The notes: generated from the letters alone by a model not told the origin. A DNA stretch of 6,990 bases from Candidatus Rokubacteria bacterium RIFCSPLOWO2_02_FULL_72_37 (GCA_001790315.1 MGCE01000103.1:1-6990), one strand, 5' to 3'. Shown: positions 1-5,990, counted from the stretch's first letter. Numbers and translations are program-made.

Positions 1-1038
1 GAAATCTCCGGCCGCCGCGCCGTCGCGCTGGCCCTCGCCGGCGGGCCCCGGCCGTCCGAGATCCTCACCCCCCAGGCCTTCGACAACGCCATCCGCGCCG
101 ACATGGCCATCGGCGGCTCGACCAACGCGATTATTCATCTCCTCGCCCTTTCAGGGCGTGTGGGCGTGCGACTGTCGCTCGCGCGGTTCGACGCGCTGTC
201 GACGACGACCCCGCTCCTGGTCAACGTCAAGCCGTCGGGCACCTACCTCATGGAGGACTTCTTCTACGCCGGCGGCCTGCCCCCCGTGCTCCGCGAGCTC
301 CTGCCGCTGCTCCACGGCGGCGCCCTCACCGTCAACGGCACGTCGCTCGCCGACAACGTCCGCGACGCCCGCTGCTGGAACGACGACGTCATCCGGCCCC
401 TCGCCGCGCCGCTCGCCCCCCAGGGCGGCACCGTGATCCTCTTCGGCAACCTCTGCCCCGACGGCGCCGTGCTCAAGCAGTCGGCCGCCTCGCCCCACCT
501 GCTCACGCATCGTGGCCGCGCCATCGTGTTCGAGGACCACGAGGACCTGCACCGGCGGATCGACGACCCGGAGCTCGCGATCGACGAGCGCTCGGTGCTC
601 GTGTTGAAACACGTCGGCCCGCGCGGCGCCCCCGGCATGCCGGAGTGGGGTGCCGCGCCGATCCCGGCGCGCCTGCTCGAGCGGGGTGTCAAGGACATGG
701 TGCGCATCTCCGACGCGCGCATGAGCGGCACGTCCTACGGCACGGTCGTGCTGCACGTCGCCCCCGAGTCCGCCGTCGGCGGCCCGCTCGCGCTCGTGCG
801 CGACGGCGACGAGATCGAGCTCGACGTCCCGCGGCGGCGCCTCACGCTCGATGTCGCCGAGGACGAGCTGGCGCGGCGGCGGGTCGCCTGGCGGCCGCGC
901 CCGCCGCGCTTCGAGCGCGGCTACGGGCGGCTGTTCGTCGATCACGTGCTCCAGGCCGACCAGGGATGCGATTTCGACTTCCTGCGCGGCCAGACGCCCG
1001 TGCGGCTCGAGGACACGGCTGGCTCGTCGCACAGCTGA
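1..1038 (+). CDS. IlvD/Edd-family dehydratase, sugar-acid (pentonate/L-arabinonate-like) branch, 5'-partial
   Basis: Frame 1 is open from base 1 to TGA at 1036-1038, giving 345 C-terminal residues of a family usually about 570-590 long, so roughly 230 residues lie before the window. The ATG at 103 is internal, in the conserved MAIGGSTNAIIHLLA block. Other family blocks follow in order: VKPSGTYLMEDFFYAGG, LFGNLCPDGAVLK, GPRGAPGMPEWG (from local residue 206) and VRISDARMSGTSYG, with the Ser expected to act as catalytic base at residue 242. The MPEWG, DARMSGTSYG and late RGYGRLFVDHV...GCDFDFL motifs resemble L-arabinonate/pentonate dehydratases more than biosynthetic IlvD. Family members use an Fe-S cluster and Mg2+ to dehydrate a 2,3-dihydroxy acid to a 2-keto acid in the cytoplasm. 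The cluster-binding cysteines should lie in the missing part. The exact substrate cannot be fixed here; branched-chain dihydroxyacid dehydratase remains possible. Confidence 0.93.
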   Translation, partial: EISGRRAVALALAGGPRPSEILTPQAFDNAIRADMAIGGSTNAIIHLLALSGRVGVRLSLARFDALSTTTPLLVNVKPSGTYLMEDFFYAGGLPPVLRELLPLLHGGALTVNGTSLADNVRDARCWNDDVIRPLAAPLAPQGGTVILFGNLCPDGAVLKQSAASPHLLTHRGRAIVFEDHEDLHRRIDDPELAIDERSVLVLKHVGPRGAPGMPEWGAAPIPARLLERGVKDMVRISDARMSGTSYGTVVLHVAPESAVGGPLALVRDGDEIELDVPRRRLTLDVAEDELARRRVAWRPRPPRFERGYGRLFVDHVLQADQGCDFDFLRGQTPVRLEDTAGSSHS

Positions 1039-1092
1039 CCCGGGAAGGAATTGCGCGATTGACTGGTACGGGGCTTACCGATGCCGGAGGAT

Positions 1093-1117
1093 GACTTCGC
1101 GTAAGTCGCTGTAAAAT
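1093..1117 (+). promoter_or_regulatory. Possible promoter with TAAAAT -10 box and adjacent dyad
   Basis: TAAAAT at 1112-1117 matches five of six bases of a sigma-70 type -10 box and sits in the most AT-rich patch of an otherwise very GC-rich window, between the dehydratase stop and the next genes. No good -35 is visible; the best is a 4/6 match at 1091-1096 with a short 15-base spacer. A small inverted repeat, GACTT-(5)-AAGTC at 1093-1107, lies just upstream and could be an operator. Transcription from here would start near 1124 and run into the mini-ORF and the GGDEF-EAL gene. The call rests on position and base composition only. Confidence 0.28.
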
Positions 1118-1132
1118 CTCACTGGCACCCTC

Positions 1133-1163
1133 CTTGCTCTCCTGTCCTGCCGGGAGGAGCAAG
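1133..1163 (+). promoter_or_regulatory. Hairpin covering a Shine-Dalgarno-like GGGAGGAG
   Basis: CTTGCTC (1133-1139) pairs perfectly with GAGCAAG (1157-1163). The stem can extend by TCC (1140-1142) with GGA (1153-1155) around one bulged G, leaving a loop of about 10 bases. The 3' arm contains the purine-rich GGGAGGAG (1152-1159), the best ribosome-binding sequence in this gap, so folding would hide it. No T-run follows, so a standard intrinsic terminator is unlikely. A translation-control hairpin for the frame starting at 1166 is the simpler reading, but this is inference. Confidence 0.35.
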
Positions 1164-1165
1164 CG

Positions 1166-1339
1166 ATCGAACGGATCGGTCGGCTATGGCGCAGGGCCTG
1201 TACGGGTCCCCAGGCGTTCTGGCGCCGCCCGGGCTTCTGGCTCGCCACGGCCGTGATCGTGCTGCCCCTGGGTGTGCTGCTGCTCACGCTGCGCCTCGAG
1301 CCCGTCCGCGTGCGCCTCCGCGGCCTCTACCGATCGTAG
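1166..1339 (+). CDS. Probable small single-pass membrane protein with a non-canonical ATC start (or a decayed gene)
   Basis: This frame, ending at TAG 1337-1339, has codons ending almost only in G or C from about 1217 onward. The overlapping frame that opens with ATG at 1186 is rich in T-ending codons, so this one looks like the coding frame. It reads as a basic, Trp-rich N-terminus (RLWRRACTGPQAFWRRPG), a hydrophobic span of about 20 residues (FWLATAVIVLPLGVLLLTL) and a basic tail (RVRLRGLYRS). No ATG, GTG or TTG exists upstream of the membrane span before the in-frame stop at 1112-1114. ATC at 1166 sits six bases after GGGAGGAG, where a start codon belongs, giving 57 residues. It could be a real ATC start, a mutated or misread ATG, or the tail of a truncated gene. 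The GGDEF-EAL gene starts 32 bases downstream. Function unknown; I do not recognise a family. Confidence 0.42.
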   Translation: MERIGRLWRRACTGPQAFWRRPGFWLATAVIVLPLGVLLLTLRLEPVRVRLRGLYRS

Positions 1340-1371
1340 AGTCGCGCACGGGCGTTCCCGGAATCGTCACC

Positions 1372-3036
1372 ATGCGCGTCGCCAGCTTCAGGGTTCGGAT
1401 GGTGCTGGCGTACCTCGGACTCCTGACCGCCATCCTGGCCCTCGTGGTCGTCGGCGTCCTCGCGCCGGACACGCGGCACGCCGGCGCGACGGTCCTCGTC
1501 GTCCTTGTCGCCGGCGGCGCGGCGTCGGCCGCCGTCGGCGCCTGGGTCGTGCGGAGCGTCAGCCGGCCGCTGCGCATGCTCACCGAGGGTGCGAAGAGGC
1601 TCGAGCACGGCGACTGGGGCCACCGCGTCGCGCTCGAGGGGCCCGACGAGCTCGGCGGCCTGGCGCGCGCCTTCAACAGGATGGCGGACTGCCTCGCGGA
1701 CCGCGTGGCGCAGCTCAGGCATCAGGCCCACCACGACAGCCTGACCGGCCTGCCGAACCGGACGCGCTTCCACGACCTGCTCGATGAGGCGATCGCCGTC
1801 GCGCGGCGCGAGGACACGCGGCTCGGTGTCCTCCTCCTGGACCTGGACGGATTCAAGGAGATCAACGACACCCTCGGCCACGACATGGGTGATCTCCTGC
1901 TGCGCGAGCTGGGGCCGAAGCTGGCGGGGGCGGTCCGCGACGCCGACACCATCGCCCGCGTGGGCGGTGACGAGTTCGCCGTCCTGTTGCGCGGGGTCGC
2001 CGACCTCAGCGACTGCGCGAACGTCGCCGAGCGGATCTCGCGCGCCCTCCAGGGTGCCTTCCGCGTCGCGGGGCACGCGCTCGACGTCAACGGCAGCGTC
2101 GGCATCGCGCTGTTCCCGGGCGACGGTGAGGACGGCACGACCCTGCTGCGCCGGGCCGACCTCGCGATGTACGCCGCGAAGCGCTCCGCGACCGGCGTGG
2201 CCGTGTACTCGACCGAGATGGGCCGTCACAGCTCGCGCCGCCTGACGCTCGTCGCCGATCTGCGGCAGGCCATCGAGTCGGAGGCGCTCGCGCTGCACTA
2301 CCAGCCGAAGCTCGACCTGGCGACCGGACGGCTCACGGACGTCGAGGCGCTGCTGCGCTGGAAGGATCCGCAGCACGGCTGCGTCCCGCCCGAGGAGTTC
2401 GTCCCGATCGCCGAGCAGACCGGCTTCGCCACGCCGCTGACGCTCTGGGCGCTGCGGCACGCGTTCGCCCGACACGCGCGCTGGCAGGAGGCCGGCATCG
2501 ATCTCGGCGTCGCCGTGAACATCCCGGCATCCGTGATCCAGGACCGCCGCTTTCCACAGCAGGTCGCCGACCTGCTCGCGACGTCGCGCGCCGCGCCGGG
2601 CGCGCTCGTGCTCGAGATCCCCGAGAGCGCGATCATGGCCGACCCCGGCGTGGCCGCGGACGTGCTCGCCCGCCTCCAGGCGCTCGGCATCAGGTTGTCG
2701 CTGGACGACTTCGGCATCGGTCGCTCGGCGCTCCCCTGCCTGAGCGAGCTGCCGGTGAGCGAGCTCAAGATCGGCAGGTCCTTCGTCGTGAAGATGCTCG
2801 CGGACCGCGGCACGGCCGTCATCGTGCAGTCGATGATCGACCTGGGCCACAACCTCGGGCTCCTGGTCACCGCGGAGGGCGTCGAGACCGAGGCGGTGTG
2901 CGACGCGCTCACGCGGTTCGGTTGCGATCAGGCGCAGGGCGACTACGTCAGCCCGCCCCGCGCAGCACCCGATCTCGAGCGGTGGATCGAGGCCGCCGCC
3001 GCGCTCCCTGCCGCCGGCCGCGTCCCGACGCCATGA
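1372..3036 (+). CDS. Membrane-anchored HAMP-GGDEF-EAL c-di-GMP cyclase/phosphodiesterase
   Basis: A 554-residue bifunctional c-di-GMP protein. Two membrane segments (about residues 10-30 and 38-60) are separated by a loop of only about seven residues, so there is no periplasmic sensor domain. A HAMP linker (about 61-113) follows. The GGDEF domain (about 120-285) has DLDGFKEINDTLGHD, an intact GGDEF at 198-202 and an inhibitory RxxD site (R189, D192) exactly five residues before it. The EAL domain (about 300-545) has EALLRW at 325, VNIPAS, LEIPES, LDDFGIG (D445, D446) and AEGVE (E502), but LKIG at 465-468 replaces the usual LKID. Cyclase activity looks intact; phosphodiesterase activity may be weakened. 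ATG 1372 was chosen because in-frame codons from the earlier ATG at 1186 lack the GC-rich third positions of the body, and membrane segment 1 begins just after 1372. A weak GGA lies nine bases upstream. Confidence 0.93.
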   Translation: MRVASFRVRMVLAYLGLLTAILALVVVGVLAPDTRHAGATVLVVLVAGGAASAAVGAWVVRSVSRPLRMLTEGAKRLEHGDWGHRVALEGPDELGGLARAFNRMADCLADRVAQLRHQAHHDSLTGLPNRTRFHDLLDEAIAVARREDTRLGVLLLDLDGFKEINDTLGHDMGDLLLRELGPKLAGAVRDADTIARVGGDEFAVLLRGVADLSDCANVAERISRALQGAFRVAGHALDVNGSVGIALFPGDGEDGTTLLRRADLAMYAAKRSATGVAVYSTEMGRHSSRRLTLVADLRQAIESEALALHYQPKLDLATGRLTDVEALLRWKDPQHGCVPPEEFVPIAEQTGFATPLTLWALRHAFARHARWQEAGIDLGVAVNIPASVIQDRRFPQQVADLLATSRAAPGALVLEIPESAIMADPGVAADVLARLQALGIRLSLDDFGIGRSALPCLSELPVSELKIGRSFVVKMLADRGTAVIVQSMIDLGHNLGLLVTAEGVETEAVCDALTRFGCDQAQGDYVSPPRAAPDLERWIEAAAALPAAGRVPTP

Positions 3037-3081
3037 CGGACCCGCTCCGGAGGACGACGCGAAGCGATCCCCCGGCGGCTC

Positions 3082-3290
3082 GACATCCACCATGCGGTTG
3101 CCGTAGACGCGCCCGAGCCGCGCCATGCTCGCGGTCGTCAGGGTGTTGAGTACGAGCTTGCTCGCGGTGCCGGCCCGTCCTCGGGGTTCCTGAGCGACGC
3201 GATCGCGAGCGGCGCCAGCCGGTCCAGGGCGCGGCTCGCGCGGTTGGCACGCTCCGTCGCGAGGGTCGCGTAGCGGATTCGCGGCGCCAT
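3082..3290 (-). pseudogene. murQ: Remnant of N-acetylmuramic acid 6-phosphate etherase
   Basis: Read on the minus strand from ATG at 3290-3288, the first 39 codons match the MurQ N-terminus (RIRYATLATERANRASRAL, then DRLAPLAIASLRNPEDG). That frame stops at TGA 3140-3138. In another frame, 3171-3082 encodes the hallmark MurQ block GTASKLVLNTLTTASMARLG followed by RVYGNRMVDV. In intact MurQ (about 300 residues) these blocks are some 150-170 residues apart; here they abut, out of frame. The SIS-fold core with the catalytic glutamates is therefore gone, and the 70 or so residues normally following the second block are absent too. The enzyme would split MurNAc-6-phosphate into GlcNAc-6-phosphate and lactate. 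The piece ends 45 bases from the GGDEF-EAL stop and diverges from namZ. Two deletions are the simplest explanation; an assembly error is possible. Confidence 0.8.
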
Positions 3291-3306
3291 CCCGCACGCA
3301 TGCGAC

Positions 3307-3312
3307 TACTAT
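3307..3312 (+). promoter_or_regulatory. Possible -10 box for a leaderless namZ transcript
   Basis: TACTAT at 3307-3312 fits the TANNNT form of a -10 element and ends seven bases before the namZ ATG at 3320. No convincing Shine-Dalgarno sequence precedes that ATG. This spacing is what leaderless transcripts show, with transcription starting at or next to the start codon. The whole gap to the murQ remnant is only 29 bases and also holds an 8-base palindrome, CGCATGCG, at 3297-3304. No -35 is seen. Confidence 0.3.
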
Positions 3313-3319
3313 CTGGCGG

Positions 3320-4492
3320 ATGCCTCGCGTCGAATCCGGCCTCGAGGTGCTCGTCCGACGCCGCGCCGCGCTCCTCCGTGGCCGGCGCGTCGCGTTGCTC
3401 GTCCACCAGGCGTCCGTGGACAGGCACCTCGCGCACGCCAGCGCCCTGCTCGACGGCCTCCCGCGGGTGCGGCTCGTGCGCCTGTTCGCGCCGGAGCACG
3501 GCCTCTGGGGCGCGGCGCAGGACCACACGCCGGTCGGCGCCGCGCGCGACCCGGCCAGCGGCCTCGCGGTGTGGAGCCTCTACGGCGCGCGGCGCGCGCC
3601 GACCCGGACGATGCTCCGCGGCGTGGACACGCTCGTGGTCGACCTGCAGGACGTCGGCGCACGCTACTACACGTTCGTGTGGACGCTGGCGCTCGCGATG
3701 CGCGCGTGCGCGCGCGCCGGCGTGCCGGTCGTCGTGTGCGACCGCCCGAACCCGCTCGGGGGCGTCCGCGTCGAGGGCAACGTGGCGGATCCCGCATTCG
3801 CGTCGTTCGTGGGCCTCTACCCGCTCCCCGCGCGCCACGGGCTCACGCTCGGCGAGCTGGCGCGCTACCTGAACGAGACGCACGGCCTCGGCTGTGCCCT
3901 CCGCGTGGTTCCGATGCGCGGCTGGCGGCGCGCGATGCTGTGGGAGGACACGGGCCTCCCCTGGGTGGCGCCGTCGCCGAACATGCCCACGCCGGACACC
4001 GCGCGCGTCTATCCGGGCGGCTGTCTCCTCGAGGGCACGAACCTCTCCGAGGGGCGCGGGACCACGCGGCCCTTCGAGTGGGTGGGCGCCCCGTGGCTCG
4101 ACGCCCACCGGTACGCGGAGGCCCTCGAGGCCGAGCGGCTCCCCGGTGTCCGGTTCCGTCCGGTGCGCTTCCGCCCGACCTTTCACAAGTGGGCAGGCCG
4201 CCTCTGTGGCGGGGTCCAGATCCACGTCACGGACCGCGAACGCTTCCTGCCGTTCCTGACGGGGCTCGTCTTGCTCGCAGCCGCCCGACGCCTCGCGCCG
4301 GGTCGCTTCGCCTGGCGGCGCCCGCCGTACGAATACGAGCGCCGCCGGCTGCCCATCGACATCCTCTGCGGCACGGACGCCATCCGCCGCGGCCTCGAGC
4401 GCGGCGCGCCGCCCCGCGCGCTCGCGGCCGCCTGGCGGCGCGACCTCGTGCGGTGGACGCGCGCGCGCGCGCCGTACCTCCTGTATCGGTGA
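3320..4492 (+). CDS. namZ: Exo-beta-N-acetylmuramidase NamZ (DUF1343 / YbbC family), apparently cytoplasmic
   Basis: A 390-residue protein spanning the whole DUF1343 family. Conserved blocks in order: LRGRRVALLVHQASVDR near the start, FAPEHGLWG (E59, a candidate catalytic acid by motif only), LAVWSLYG, VDLQDVGARYYTF (D108), CDRPNPLGG (D141), PLPARHGLTLGELARYLN, LPWVAPSPNMPTPDTARVYP (about 213-232) and EGTNLSEGRGTTRPFEW (from 238). NamZ removes MurNAc from the non-reducing end of peptidoglycan fragments. Many homologues are secreted, but here the conserved fold begins within about ten residues of the ATG and no signal peptide is present, so the enzyme should work in the cytoplasm. The neighbouring murQ remnant and the overlapping MFS permease support a role in cell-wall sugar salvage. 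Near the 3' end, a run of alternating CG (4458-4472) encodes a TRARAP stretch. No better upstream start is visible. Confidence 0.86.
   Translation: MPRVESGLEVLVRRRAALLRGRRVALLVHQASVDRHLAHASALLDGLPRVRLVRLFAPEHGLWGAAQDHTPVGAARDPASGLAVWSLYGARRAPTRTMLRGVDTLVVDLQDVGARYYTFVWTLALAMRACARAGVPVVVCDRPNPLGGVRVEGNVADPAFASFVGLYPLPARHGLTLGELARYLNETHGLGCALRVVPMRGWRRAMLWEDTGLPWVAPSPNMPTPDTARVYPGGCLLEGTNLSEGRGTTRPFEWVGAPWLDAHRYAEALEAERLPGVRFRPVRFRPTFHKWAGRLCGGVQIHVTDRERFLPFLTGLVLLAAARRLAPGRFAWRRPPYEYERRRLPIDILCGTDAIRRGLERGAPPRALAAAWRRDLVRWTRARAPYLLYR
4458..4472. repeat. 15-base alternating CG run
   Basis: An uninterrupted CGCGCGC run lies inside the last codons of namZ, about 17 bases before the namZ stop and the MFS start. 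It is slippage-prone and capable of forming Z-DNA. A two-base length change would shift the namZ frame and move its stop relative to the MFS start. It is probably a by-product of Arg/Ala codons in a high-GC genome. Confidence 0.6.
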
Positions 4493-5607
4493 GCCCGCTC
4501 CCCTGGCTCTTCGCGCTCGCGGCCTGCGTGTCGCTCGACGGTCGCATGCTCGCCCCGATCCTGCCCGCGCTCACCGCAACGTTCGGCGCCCCGTCGGGCG
4601 AAGTCGGCCTCGCCATGACCGCCTACACGTCCGCGTACGGCGTCTGCCAGCTCGTGTACGGCCCGCTCTCCGACCGCTACGGGCGCGTGCGGGTGCTCCG
4701 CGTCACGGCGGTGCTCTTCGCCCTGGGCAGCGTGCTCTCGAGCCTCGCGGGATCGGTGGGCGAGTTCGTCGGGGCGCGCCTCCTCACCGGGCTGTTCGCC
4801 GCGGCGACGATCCCGACGACGTTCGCCTACATCGGCGACACGGTCCCGTACGCGCGGCGCCAGGCGGTGATCGGGCGCTTCGGCGCCGTGATCTCGGGCG
4901 GCGAGGCGCTGGCGGCGGCGCTGGCGGGCGCGGTGACCTACTTCGTCTCCTGGCGGGTGCTGTTCGCCGCGTACGCGGTCCTCACGCTCGCGCTCGTGCT
5001 GGCGCTCCTGCGCGTGCGCGAGGCGCGGTCAGCCCCGCGCGCGGCCGAGCTCGGCTACGCGGCGATCCTCCGCGACCGGCGGGCGCGACGCTTCTACGCG
5101 GTGACCCTCAGCGAGGGCTGCCTGGTCTGGGGCGGCGCGACGTACTTCGGCGTGCTCGCGAGCCAGCGGTACGGGTTCAACGATCTCCAGATCGGCCTGC
5201 TGCTCGCGTGCTACGGCCTGGGGCGCATCGGCGGCGCGCTCTGGCTCGGCCGCCTGGCGCCGGCGCTCGGCGAGCGGGCGCTCGCCTCGTGGGGCGGCTG
5301 GATCGAGGGCGGCGCGTTCGCGCTCCTGATGCTCGGGCTCCCCTGGCCGGTGTTCGGCGCGTGCCTTGGCGCGATCGGGCTCGGGCTGGCGTTCCTCCAC
5401 TCGACGCTCCAGACGCGCGCCACCGAGATCGCGCCGGCCGCGCGCGGCAAAGCGCTCGCGCTGTTCGCGCTCGGCTACTTCGCGGGGGCCGCGCTGGGCA
5501 CCGCGGCGTTCGGGTGGTTGGTGGACGCGGGCGCGAGCGGGCTCGTCCTGGCGACCTGCGCCGTCGGGCTCGCCGCGCTCGGGCAGGTCGTCGCGCGTCG
5601 ACCGTGA
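4489..5607 (+). CDS. Major facilitator superfamily transporter, possibly a cell-wall sugar permease
   Basis: A 372-residue, very hydrophobic protein with about 11-12 membrane helices, slightly shorter than usual for MFS. The first helix carries LDGRMLAPILPAL, as in drug/sugar:proton antiporter-like (DHA1) members, and the loop 2-3 signature GPLSDRYGRVRVL begins at residue 58. A second, weaker copy of this pattern (GRIGGALWLGRLAPALGERAL) lies in the second half, as expected for the internal duplication. GTG at 4489 was chosen because it overlaps the namZ TGA (GTGA at 4489-4492), a classic translational-coupling arrangement, and because the sequence becomes MFS-like at once. The open frame runs further upstream, but only as a non-coding shadow of namZ. 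The substrate is unknown. Co-transcription with namZ suggests import of MurNAc-containing sugars or muropeptides, as done by the MFS protein AmpG. Drug efflux remains possible. Confidence 0.9.
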   Translation: MSPLPWLFALAACVSLDGRMLAPILPALTATFGAPSGEVGLAMTAYTSAYGVCQLVYGPLSDRYGRVRVLRVTAVLFALGSVLSSLAGSVGEFVGARLLTGLFAAATIPTTFAYIGDTVPYARRQAVIGRFGAVISGGEALAAALAGAVTYFVSWRVLFAAYAVLTLALVLALLRVREARSAPRAAELGYAAILRDRRARRFYAVTLSEGCLVWGGATYFGVLASQRYGFNDLQIGLLLACYGLGRIGGALWLGRLAPALGERALASWGGWIEGGAFALLMLGLPWPVFGACLGAIGLGLAFLHSTLQTRATEIAPAARGKALALFALGYFAGAALGTAAFGWLVDAGASGLVLATCAVGLAALGQVVARRP

Positions 5608-5608
5608 C

Positions 5609-5623
5609 CGGCTCTAGGAGCCG
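5609..5623. terminator. Small inverted repeat between convergent genes, possible bidirectional terminator
   Basis: CGGCTC (5609-5614) and GAGCCG (5618-5623) form a perfect 6-bp stem with a three-base loop. It lies immediately after the MFS stop (5605-5607) and contains the stop codon of the convergent minus-strand gene (5616-5614). Neither side has a T-run, so intrinsic termination would be weak. The position between two genes whose stops are six bases apart is the main argument. Confidence 0.32.
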
Positions 5624-5955
5624 AAGAGGCGCGAGAAGAAGTTCTTGACGCCCTGGCCGAAGTCCGTGGCGCCGTCGCGGACCTTTTCCCAGGCGCTCTT
5701 CGTCTTCGGTTCGGCCGCGTGCCCGGCGTCCTTGAGGGTCTCGCCCGTGAACTTGGCGCCCTCGACGACGGTCTTGCCGATGCCCTTCGCGGTCTCCTCG
5801 ACCCCCTCGCCGATCTTGCCCGCGCCGATCTTCTTGGCGCCGGTCTCGACCTGCTGCGTGGCGGCCTTGACCTTCGAGTCGTCGGCGGCGGCCGCAGGCG
5901 CGGCCGCCCCGGCGACGAGTGCGCCCACGAGCGCGAGCGTGAGGCCCGTCCTCAT
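5614..5955 (-). CDS. Small secreted, amphipathic-helix-rich protein of unknown function
   Basis: A 113-residue protein read on the minus strand from ATG 5955 to TAG 5616-5614. It starts with a clear signal peptide (MRT, then a hydrophobic core, then APAAAA) with likely cleavage near residue 24, leaving a mature protein of about 89 residues. The mature part is rich in Lys, Glu, Gly and Thr with a loose helical rhythm (TGAKKIGAGKIGEGVEETAK, GIGKTVVEGAKFTGETLKDA), resembling LEA-like or YtxH-like low-complexity helices. It ends with an amphipathic tail, GVKNFFSRLFGS. No cysteines or catalytic motif are seen. An AGGA lies about eight bases before the ATG, and the gene follows the glycine-zipper gene by 35 bases, so it is probably in the same operon. 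Action in the periplasm or at the envelope is inferred. I do not recognise a named family. The frame is open far upstream, but only antisense to the true starts. Confidence 0.82.
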   Translation of the reverse strand: MRTGLTLALVGALVAGAAAPAAAADDSKVKAATQQVETGAKKIGAGKIGEGVEETAKGIGKTVVEGAKFTGETLKDAGHAAEPKTKSAWEKVRDGATDFGQGVKNFFSRLFGS

Positions 5956-5990
5956 GACCCCAATCCTACCAGGCGGGCCCGCGGCGCGCG

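Noticed and set aside
1133..1163. Intrinsic terminator after the dehydratase gene
   Set aside because: The stem is good but no T-run follows, and the 3' arm carries a Shine-Dalgarno-like sequence followed by coding-like sequence.
1186..1371. N-terminal extension of the GGDEF-EAL protein from ATG 1186
   Set aside because: Codons in this stretch are rich in T at the third position, unlike the gene body, while the overlapping frame ending at 1339 has the expected GC-rich third positions.
1039..1371. A c-di-GMP riboswitch upstream of the GGDEF-EAL gene
   Set aside because: The gap was read for GEMM-type core sequences and none is recognisable; only a simple hairpin is present.
1327..3528. A 733-codon open frame on the minus strand antisense to the GGDEF-EAL gene
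   Set aside because: High GC makes long antisense frames common. The product is Arg/Ala/Asp-rich without domains, except for the murQ fragment at 3082-3171, which is reported separately.
2948..4225. A 425-codon minus-strand frame antisense to namZ
   Set aside because: Composition is typical of an antisense shadow with no recognisable domain; the plus-strand NamZ motifs are unambiguous.
3571..4488. Upstream extension of the MFS frame over namZ
   Set aside because: It translates to a low-complexity Arg/Pro/Ala shadow of namZ. The GTG at 4489 gives a normal MFS N-terminus with coupling.
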